Source of the DNA: Rhyzopertha dominica
Lineage: Eukaryota > Arthropoda > Insecta > Coleoptera > Bostrichidae
Direction: 5' to 3'
DNA: 64,000 nt
Assembly (NCBI GenBank): GCA_025024175.1
Contig: QCXZ01000001.1
Coordinates: forward strand, 372,001-436,000
How positions within the stretch are numbered: the stretch's first letter is position 1; each line of letters starts with the position of its first letter. Position numbers and translations under genes: made by a program. The notes beneath the pieces were generated by a model. That model was not told the DNA's origin and did not search any database. It worked only from the letters and a program-made list of their open reading frames with translations. This document shows, piece by piece, positions 45,985 through 56,509 of this stretch.

Positions 45985-48900
45985 ATGGAGCCCCAGTGTG
46001 ATGGCAATGACGATCATGACAACAATAAAAAAGATAATACCACACCTCCACTGGCGGCGGATAGCACAGCTATCAAATATGCCATCACCCCACAAATACA
46101 ACAAACAGTAGAAAATTTGCGACGTTCGACCACCTCTTTAGAAGGCAAATTTAAGTGTACAATTACATCTGAAAGATTAACTCAACTGAAGAAGGTTGTT
46201 GAAAATTCTATTAGAGAACACAAAATATTTACCATAAAAGGTGAGTATTGGTACCTACTATAACAAAAACTGCCTCACAGTGGTAAAAAATGATCAAAAC
46301 TACTTGTAGACAATATTTTAAATAAAAGGCAATACCTAGCTGTAATTGGCATAAAAAACAAAAAACAAATTAATAGCAATACAATATTCTAAACTTTTAT
46401 ATATTTTCTATTTATCACTACCATTTAGAATGTGTAATATTATACAACACTGGTACTTAGTCAACTATTACACTAACTACTCCATTTATCTAACTTTATA
46501 TGATTTATAATTTCCATTTGTTATTTTTATATGAACATTTAAGCAAATTCATAGCCTTTATCTTTTTCAACCTGATAATGAGACAAACTACTAAGTATTA
46601 GATAAGATGTTTTTATAGCCATGTTTATAATATCTTCCATTGTTGCCTTTCTCAAATTTTTTTTGCATTGTCTCTCCTAAATCATTTTAAATTTGCCTCT
46701 TACTTCTTGTGACAGTTATCCTATAGATACACTTGTTAGGATTTCAAAAAAATCGTTTTTCCATTAAATTTTCTTTATATATATAGGCTGTTCAAAATTT
46801 TTTAGGTGTACCCATCTTTGCATGCAAAACCCCAAAATTTTTTAGTAACATTTAAATAAATCAAGTACAAAGTTGGTTTTAAGAGAGAGGCTAGAAAATG
46901 ATTGTTAATAGATAAATAATTTTAAAGCAGTGGGCTTAATAAATCTTGTCATCTTTTTTTTAAAGATGTATTCAATTAGTAAAAAAACACTTAATTAGAT
47001 GAGCTTTATTACATAGCATAGTCTCCTTACTGGACAAACTGATGGAATCAATATAACAACATATGGAAAAGCCAATTTTGTATAACTGCTAATTTCATCA
47101 TACATTTAATTTTTTAAAGGTGGTTGGCAAACCCTCAGGAATTGTTTTCTTCGAAGGAACTGGATAGAAAAGTATGATATCACAAATGCCGCCAACAAGA
47201 AACCACATAGTGCAAATCCCTCTAATCAATCTACAGATGATGTCACAAGTAATCTTCCAGTCAGGCAAAACTGGGAATCACCTGCTGCTTATATAGAAAA
47301 ATGTGAGAAGACAATAATGTCCCGATTGCTTGTTAATCATGATGTAGATTTCTACTGGAACATGAGAAAGGACCAAACCGAATGGCATCATAGAATGAAT
47401 GTTAACAAAATTATGAACCGATTCAGTCGATCATTGTACACATCGAAAGAAGGATTGGCACTGCTACTGCAACAAATGTATTGGCATAATGACCCTGGGG
47501 TTGCAACAGTAAATTTTCCAAGGTGTTATGTTTTAGGTAAAGTATATGATGTTTGACGTATATAGTTTAGAAGCTTTACTAAGTGGACATATCTTCTTAA
47601 CACAATACTGAAATGAAAAAAGAATAATATTTTTCTGGTTATAATGGGTGGTCTTGTAAAAAAAAATTATTTTTAAAATTCATCAGAAAATGGTTTCTAG
47701 TGTTTGACCAAAAAAATTAAAGTTTATAACGTTTTCATGCTATTTAAAAAATGTCCACAAGATTCTAGCATGATTAATTTCCGCTGTCCAGCCTTAACTG
47801 ACCACCCTGTATATAAAAATATGCATCATCTCAAATGCTACAAACTCAATACCTAATAATGGACTTATACCAATCTAATTTATTTTGTTAAGGTTTTCCA
47901 GAACATTACCAGAGCTTTGTTGATGATTTCCGCTTAACAGCTTGCATAAGTTTGCTAAAATGGTTTGTTTATGCTTATCAAACAAAAGATGACAACTGCA
48001 TAAAGGCCCATGATGGTAAAGTGCCTTTTAGTTCCCTTCAGTTCGCTCTGGATCGTTGCAACGAATTCATTGCAAGCCGTAAACATCTCGACATAGATCG
48101 AGACTTTGCAAGGGTGTGGGATCACGAGTGGGACCAATTTCTGTCCCACTATTATGCAATTGTTCATCACAATGCAGTGTTCACGGATTCGAAGGAGTGG
48201 TCGGTGAGTCTGTTCAATGCCTCGGCAAAAACAACCCTGAGGGACGTTGCTAAATATTGGTCCGACTACAACATCGATGGTGTAAAGAACATTTGGATTT
48301 TAAAGCCGGGGAACAAGTGTCGTGGCAGGGGGATACAACTGATTAAACATTTGGAAGACGTAACGAAGATTATGAATATGAAACTGAAATATGTGGTGCA
48401 AAAGTATGTAGGTAAAGGCTGTAGGAAAATGGCCGGTCGATACAATGTAACCAGGTGTTATTTCTAGAAAGGCCTCTTGTGATTTATAAAACAAAGTTCG
48501 ACATACGGCAATGGTTTCTGGTGAGCAGTGTCTACCCACTCGTCATATGGATATACAGGTGCAACTGCTTTAGTCTTATTACAGAACTATTTCATTGCAG
48601 TAAAAAATTTTTCTTACTTATTTGTAAATAGAATACCTACTTACAAAATTCCCTCCTATCGTTGAAATGTTATGTGTGAACCGTAGAATGGACAAAATAT
48701 CCATGGATAGCTCATTTGCTATTACAGATAAAAGTCGATCAAATAGGCAGAGTAGTACAAATTTATGTGCTCAGTATCTTCATGATCGTCACTTAGGCTA
48801 CTTTTCTATGACAATAAAAAGGTTACCCATATTAGTACCATGGTGAGATTAAAATATGGTGTGCCAAGTAGGTAACAGATTTTACGAAAATTTACACAAT

Positions 48901-51355
48901 AATCGCGGAACAAATAAAAAGGTTACAGTTGCTATTATTCAAATAACATTCTTTAAAACTGCATAATGTGTTTTTATTGATCTTGCCTGCAACTGAATTA
49001 TATTGGAATCAATTTTGCAAAAACAAAAGGATCTGTTTTTTAGATAAATATATTCATTTTAGGGAAAACTACCTGCGATTTAGTTCACAAATATTCAGCC
49101 TGGAAAATTTTCACGAGTCCTTGCATTTGACAAATCATGCCGTTCAGTGTAAATACACCAACGTCCACCAGAGGGATAAGGCGCTTCCTGATGAGAACAT
49201 GTGGGACTGCCACACATTCCAGGCGTATTTGAAACAAATCGGACATTTGGACAAATGGAATGACGTGATTATGCCAGGTATTCGAGAAGGTATTATTGGA
49301 GCTATGTTAGCAAGTCAAGATACGATGGACAGGAGGCCCAATACGTTTGAAGTCTATGGTGCAGACTTTATGATTGCTGAGGATTTCACTCCTTGGTTAA
49401 TAGAAATCAATTCAAGCCCCGATTTATCAGCATCAACGAGTGTCACTGCGAGGATGTGTCCCCAGATGATAGAAGATCTCGTTAAAGGTAATTGTCTGAG
49501 TGCATCCTTGATTTTTATGCTCAAAGCAGTTTTACATTAACAAAATATGACTAATAGTAAATCTGGTGTGAGATGCTCATTAGTGTTTGAAATGCGACTT
49601 TCTAAAAGCAATCATTACTTTCTTTTCACAACTTCAGTGCCTGCTTCCTTCATGCCCATTCAATCTGCACAGTAGCTGACCATGGGAAATACAAAAGGAG
49701 CATACAGCTATCAATCCATAATTAAAGCAGGCAAATAATTTTCCAAATATAAAGGGTGTCCCTGAAATTCATGTGCAATGTCCCACCATAGTTTCGATTA
49801 CTAACAAAAATAAAGTGTGTTAAAGTTCAAATATTTTTTAATAACTTTTGGAAATATTTAAATATTTGAGCAATGTTTTAAACTAAGATAAATTTAGTTA
49901 AATCATTTTATTCTCATGTTAGGAATTTGTGACAGATCATTGCACATGTATTAGTTCAGTTCTATTTTACATATAATATCCACTTGTTATTAAAAGCTAC
50001 TTTTTCTCAAAAGCTTTACATTCAAGAATGCAATGTTGCGTTTAAGTTCTATTCTTATTTTCAAATAATTTTTTTGTATGTGAGAATAAATTGATTGTTT
50101 CATAGGCTAGTTGTTAAGTACACACTTTACTCCAAGGAATCTGTTAAGATCATAATGTATAATGTAAATTAAGTAACCTATGTTATAGTGTCATATTACA
50201 GTAATTTTGAGTGAAACTGTAACAGATTTAAGATCATATTGCCCATTATTTATACTTTCTGAATGCATTGCTGTAACACTTTGACTTCATTTCAAGTTCA
50301 AAGCTTTATCAAAGAGATCATATTTTATTTTATTCCAGGTTAGCAGGATTGTCCAGTTTATAAACTTGACCAGCTCAGTCTTTCATTCCAATAGATGCAA
50401 TAATTTTTTTTCAATACCTTCATCTTTAACACAAATATTTGGACAGAAAACTAAAACTTAATGTGTTTCAGTAATAATCGACAAAAGAAGAGATCCCAAG
50501 GCAGACACTGGAATGTACGAATTGATTTATAGGCAGAACTACCCCAGGCCACCCGCCTACTTGGGCATGAATCTGTCAGTAAGAGGTCGCAGAATATTTA
50601 AAGTTCGTAGCAAGTCGAAGAAAGAGAAAGAGAACAACGAGACCAAGTATAATAAGAGAGAAATAATAAAAGCGGAATATCAGGATACGGCCTTAGCATT
50701 AAAACAAGTGCCGAAAATACTTTCACCTGATTTGTACAAAGGACCGGTGATTGAAGACCTCATAGAAGAAATCCATCATAACTATTACAACTGTGGGGAG
50801 CATGGTGTAGATTTTGTTCCAGCTGTACCACCTTCACCTCCCGCCAAGAAAAAGAGTCCAATGAAACACGATCGGGTAGTAAGAAGCTGTTATGCAGCAA
50901 CTAAAATTAAACAAAATTCTCTCTGCAGAAAGTCAAACGTAAAAGAAAGCAGTAAAAAACCTCAAAAAAATGAAGCAAAATTGAAAAAGACAGACGTCGG
51001 TCTGTTTGATGGTGAATGGAATACTAAAAGAAAATTAGCTAGTGATGAGGCTTCTGAAGCACAGAAAATAGATTTAGTTTGGGAAAGGGATACTGCAACA
51101 ATTTTAAGAGATAGATATTTAATCAATATAAATACTTTTAATGATGATCAAGGTAAGCCCAATAAAAACATTACAAAGTCCCAAGATTGTTTATCGTCTT
51201 TGAGCTTATGCAGTTTACTGCCTGAAATAAAAGTGAGTCGTATAAAAAGTGATAATTCTTTAGCATTCTGTGATAAGCTGTTTACTCGTGGAAAAAATTC
51301 TAACAAAAAATGTGTTTTTAAAAGAAAAGTCTCACTGCCATCTGCTGTTCAGTAG
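45985..51355 (+). CDS. Tubulin glycylase, TTLL3-type, copy A
   Basis: Tubulin tyrosine ligase-like enzyme of the TTLL3/TTLL8 group, which adds glycine to glutamates of tubulin tails in cilia and flagella. Exons: 45985-46240, 47120-47536, 47893-48411, 48468-48558, 49063-49487, 50472-51355. They sum to 2592 nt, 863 aa, and all phases agree. The start is the first ATG after an in-frame TGA. Landmarks in order: [18 protein letters not shown] (residues about 70-88), [16 protein letters not shown] (ATP-grasp lysine and RGRG loop, about 350), [46 protein letters not shown] (metal and ATP site), [20 protein letters not shown] and an [19 protein letters not shown] block. The last exon holds a Lys/Ser-rich, probably disordered tail of about 270 residues. 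A poly(A) signal lies at 51741-51746. All catalytic motifs look intact. Drosophila has two such enzymes (TTLL3A/B); exact orthology is not resolved. Confidence 0.9.
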
Positions 51356-52087
51356 GCTTTAAATATATTTCATGTTGGATGTTGGTTATATATTAGTTTA
51401 TATTATAACGTATTGCTATTATGATATAAATATATTTTGCTTGAAGAATTATATTTGTATTTAATTATAATACCTTTCCCAGTTCCCATACAAGAAATAT
51501 TTTCTCAAATTTTACTGTAGTAATATTCTTATCATCATACAACCAGTATTTTTAGAAAAACTTACCCACAACAAATAACAATACCTTTAAGACATCGAGC
51601 AATCAAGCTTCTTTACCATATGGACGTATTTCACCAATCGTATGGGTTGATAGAAAGATTTTTTTTTGTAATACCATTAGTTATTCAAACATATTATTTT
51701 GAAAACTTTTTTCCTGTAATTGGGTGTCATCTCGTTGAAAAATAAATATAATTATTATTAACAAAGTAAACTGTTTAATGCATACAAGAATTTCATCTAT
51801 TGACTTAGAAAATGAAGATAACGACACGTTATGGCACACACAACAACCCCCTCATAATGTAATAACAAATTCAAAAATTCCTAAAATTATATGTGACAGC
51901 TCCATCATATAAATCACTACTGTTTAAATCACAACAGTCAAAATGACATAACACTCTGTCACAGTCATATCTAAATTACAAGTGTAGCAATGAAGTGAAC
52001 ATCCAAAATTCTTGTGAAATCACCCCAAAAACTCTAAAACTTAACAGGACATTGCAATAACGGGCCCATGTTGAAAACTAGCAGCAA
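51356..52087. other. Intergenic: 3' UTR of copy A and promoter of copy B
   Basis: About 730 bp. AATAAA at 51741-51746 is the best poly(A) signal for copy A. The remaining roughly 340 bp before the ATG at 52088 would be the whole promoter and 5' UTR of copy B. No other feature seen. Confidence 0.5.
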
Positions 52088-55000
52088 TGGCGAATGAATT
52101 AGATCAGGTAAATTTCATAAGAGAGACTTCCTAATAAAAATGCACGGTATCTAAATAGGTAGCGCTAGAAATGAAAAGTTTACTGCAAGAGTTGTGTAGA
52201 AATTTAGACAATATTGGTTCACAATTGGAATGTCAAGAGAATAAGGACAAACAGAAAGAAGCTGAGAATATTACCTCACAAAACAATAATAACAATCTAA
52301 AAGGAGATAAAATACATAGTCACTCTGCACCAGTGCAACGTATGTATTTACCTAAAACCCTAAAAGTATACTGCATGGACTAATTCTAGCAAGAAAAAAG
52401 GTACCAACTACTGTAGATAATGAAAGTCTTCGTACAAAAAAAGGCAATCCAGTATCTAAAGTGACGAAGCCGAACTATGCTGTTCGAAATATTGACAGTT
52501 TTCAAAATGAGCTCGCAAACAGGAATGTTGTTAGTGCTCCAGTAAAGAAAGACAGCAGAAGTCTTTCATCCACTTCTAATATGAAGTAATGGACCCCTAA
52601 AAAAATAATTCTTACATCTTTATTAAACAGGTCACCTGTTATTAGCACAACAAGCAGTTTAAGTCAACAACCAGTCAAAACCATTGGATCTAAGTTGAAT
52701 CAGCAGAACAGCAAGATAAACAATATTCGACCAAGAAGCAGTATATCTTTAAATCATAATCAAAAGAATTTACAAATGTCTTCAAAGCGAAGCACGAACA
52801 CTCCAAAGCAGGTAAAGTATGGTGTGTCCCACTTTCAGTTCTCTTTATAGGAATCTTGTAAACGGTAAGATACAGCACAGATTAAACAGAGGTACTCTTA
52901 TAGAATTTGAAAAGAGATCTGCACTAGGGATTGTATACATAGTTATCAAACACTGAAAACTATAATTTTTGTTTTTTCAAGGTATCAAGAGATGTAGCTG
53001 CAGCATATTCTGAAGACACTTTCTTATTATTTATCCACAGGTTCTAACAAATATTATCTTGGACATTTAAGCCATGAACTATTTGGTTTTTCCTTATTAT
53101 ATTCCATTTAATATTTCTTTTTCTTTACATTATTCACTACCTCTTAAATATGTGTCTCAACATACTAGATTGATTCAGTAAATATTTCAGTTAGAAAGTG
53201 CTGCCAACAAGCGTGACAGTTTCCAAGCCTTGGGAATAGCATTTTTCTTTTGTGTTGGATATGAGCATTAAATTGATTATTATGTATATTAAAAATGTTG
53301 CTGAAATTTCATATTTTGTGTACTGTAGCTTTCTATGAAAGTCCTCACTTAGACAGCAACAGAAATTTGGATAAATGTCTGTTTGTAGGGTTTTCCCTAC
53401 CCTTATTGTATTCTCCAATACACATGAATGCCATCTAACTCCCTTGAAATACAATACTGATGGCTAAAGACTCACCATGAGTCATGGATCCAAAAGTTGT
53501 AAATTTAAAAAATGACATTATCCAACACCGAAACACTGTGCTGCACGTTTTTTAAAGCTCGACAATGTAGTCAATTTGAGCTAACATTTAATTTGACTGC
53601 CACCTTTCTGAACAGAATTTGCTATCTCTCACCAATCGAGACCCTCTGCGTCCCTTTAGAGAGGTTGTTGACCGTGCCATTAAGGAACACAAGACATTTA
53701 CAATCTGTGGAAGCTACAACAGCATAAGACGTGCTTTACTGGCTCGCGGCTGGATAGAAAAAATTCATGTGTCGTACAGTAATCCATACCATGAACGCCT
53801 GAGACGTCTGCAAGCACTATCTATAAATGAACTACTTGCTGGAATAAATAATAAGGACCTAGGACCAGTATACAAACGGATGATTATATCAAAACTACTT
53901 GCTGGCCACCAAGTGGACTTTTACTGGGAAGATATGGGAAACCCCTACAAGTTTATTAACGATAAAGTAAAACTCACTATTATAAACAAATTCAGAAGAG
54001 GAACTGCTACATATGCTTCAAAACGAGGCCTGTGTGAGACCAGTAAACATGCTCATTGGTATCAGAAACCGGGCACATCGAATGTCAAACATCCTCGAAC
54101 GTATTGCTTGTCAGGCAAGCAGGAGCCAAGTGAATTTATAATGGATTTCAATTTAAGTGCTGCCATGTCCCTTCTGAAATGGGTAGTGGAAACGTACAGA
54201 AAAGGGAAGCAAAGACTTTTATCAACAGCAGGCAAAATTCCACTGCAAGCCTTTAATTTTGCTGTAGACGAATGCTTAAAAGCAGTACAAAAAGCTGAAC
54301 ATGCGGATATTGATTGCACAATCTTTGAGGCGTTACCTCAAGAATGGAATCAGTTTTTGGAATATTTCTATAGCATTATACATGTTGGTAACCACTTTAA
54401 AAAGAAAAATGACTCGATAAATGATATTAAGATGGCTAAAAAAGCCCAAGCCGTGTTGGAGAAATTGCAAAAACACTTTCCGCATTTGCACATGGACGGC
54501 ATGATGAACATATGGATTTTAAAACCAGTGGGAGGTAGTCAAGGTGTTGGGATTCATATATGCCGAACTTTGCAGTATATTTTGAAAGTAGTTCGAAATA
54601 ATGTGAACAGGAGATACATTATTCAAAAATATATAGGTACGTTAAATATTTCTCTACTTTTTTTTTTAATTCCTATTTGAATCATATCACTATTTTCTAA
54701 CACAAAATCCCAATATATTATGTCAAGGTAGCACTTCAAGATGAGCAATAATTTGTTGAATTCGACTTTAGCAAACACAAGTTATACCGGAAGTTTCTAT
54801 TCCTCTTGGTGCTGTCATGCCAATAGACAAACAATTAATTTACTTAATTATTATAAATTATAATTAATTTTAGTTTCCAGCACTGCAATTTTTTTTAAGA
54901 ACTCTCAGTTCTCTTTGTCACAATCCAGTTTTATTACTTTGAAGTTCGGCAGTTTCGCCAGAATTACTGATTCACTAGTATTTTTTTAGAAAAACCTCTT

Positions 55001-56301
55001 TTGATTTACGAGACTAAGTTTGACATTCGGCAATGGTTCCTTATCAGCTGCACTTATCCTCTAACAATATGGATGTACAGGTAAGACAGTAACACCTTCT
55101 TTAAGATGTCTTAAGTAGCATTATGTCAATTTTAGGGAGTGTTATTTGAGGTTCAGTTCACAAACTTTTAATCTCAGGAAACTGCATGAAGCCATTCATT
55201 TGACGAACAATTCTGTACAATGCCGATATCAAAACAAAAGACGCAGTGATATGGGTCTGCCACAGTACTGCATGTGGGATTCGTATCAGTTTAAGAAGTA
55301 CCTAAAGGAAATAGGCCATCCTAACGTATACCAGAATATTATATATCCTGGCATGAAACACTGTATAACTGGGGCAATCCTCGCAAATCAAGAAAACTTG
55401 GATAAAAGAAGGAACTGCTTTGAGCTGTATGGAGCTGACTTCATGCTGACTGAAGATTTTCATCCTTGGCTGCTCGAAATTAACTCGAAGCCTGCTTTAT
55501 ATGCTTCTACTCCAGTAACAGCCAGAATGTGTCCAGCTGTATTAGAGGATACAATAAAGGGCAAGTGTCTGTCTTCTTAGGTGCCCACAAAAAAAATACA
55601 TTTACTAAAGTATTTATTTTTTTTCAATAATAAAACTTGAGTTGAATGAGGCCTTATATGAACGATTAAAATTTGTCATTTTGGACAGATTTCTTGAAAA
55701 CTACTGTGGTTAATGTTGAAATCTGTTCTTTGCAAAACAAGATGGTTCTTTTAACAATCTTTTCTCAGTTATTATAGATACTCGCAGAAACCCTAAGGCA
55801 AACACTGGAAACTTTGAACTGATATACAAAGAAATGTTGATGAAACTGCCTAAAATCGACATACAGAAGCTGGCACTGCAGGGCACACCCATTTCACGTG
55901 ATTACTTTTACGAGCATGAGACTAGTTCTTCCAGTGCCTTAACAACAACAATCCACGATGCACAACGAAAAGTTTCCCGGATCAGCAACGAAATGAAGGC
56001 CCTACTGAGAAACTTGCTTGAATTGGTGCGACAGGAAAAAATGCGACGGGAAGAGTCTGATCGGCTAGGTGATAAATCGGAGGTACGCTGTCACCATCAA
56101 CCACAAAAAACTGATCCAAAACTAAACAATAAACCAGGTATAAATCTGGATCAAGGTGACACGACAGAAAGCAGCGATAATTTCAAAAGTTGTATTATAT
56201 CAGAAGATGAAGCTGACATACTTGAGGAGGCCCTCACGGAAATTAAAGAACCTCAGGCATTTACTGAAATCAAGCAACTGCTCACCACGATAACGAGTTA
56301 A
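52088..56301 (+). CDS. Tubulin glycylase, TTLL3-type, copy B
   Basis: Second TTLL3-type gene, same strand. N-terminal exons 52088-52108, 52159-52339, 52390-52585 and 52631-52811 are separated by introns of 50, 50 and 45 bases. They start [20 protein letters not shown] and encode a short coil plus a Ser/Lys-rich linker; their link to the enzyme part is inferred from phase 0 on both sides. Enzyme exons: 53616-54636, 54990-55080, 55136-55560, 55769-56301. Total 2649 nt, 882 aa. Landmarks: [99 protein letters not shown]. The exons of 91 and 425 bp match copy A exactly in length and phase, while the first enzyme exons are fused. The ATP loop lacks the RGRG arginines. The third intron of the enzyme part has a GC donor. 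Poly(A) signal at 56390-56395. Confidence 0.85.
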
Positions 56302-56389
56302 CAATTACAAAGTTTTCGTATAAAAGCTGTTTAATAATTACCAATAATTTTGTATTGATCATTTAAGGTATCAACTTACAAGAAAATTA

Positions 56390-56395
56390 AATAAA
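56390..56395 (+). terminator. Poly(A) signal of TTLL3-type copy B
   Basis: AATAAA 89 bases after the TAA at 56301. It lies in the 208-bp gap to the convergent ARGLU1 stop, so the two 3' UTRs are short or overlap. Confidence 0.6.
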
Positions 56396-56509
56396 ATATT
56401 TACACTTAACACTAGGGAAGTTTTTTGTACACCTGATTATTATAAAATGCCTTAGTATAAAGTAACCAACAATAATTGTACACCACGATATCACTATCTC
56501 ACACTTACA

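Noticed and set aside
52340..52389. Apparent frameshift and stop in the copy B N-terminal exon
   Set aside because: A 50-base intron (GTATGT ... CTAATTCTAG) fits exactly and restores the frame, so no mutation is needed.
52982..53040. Possible extra copy B exon ([20 protein letters not shown])
   Set aside because: It would end in phase 2 while the next exon at 53616 needs phase 0. Skipping it gives agreement.
53512..53727. Plus-strand open frame overlapping the start of the copy B enzyme exon
   Set aside because: The overlapping frame from 53616 carries clear TTLL sequence; this one is a shadow.
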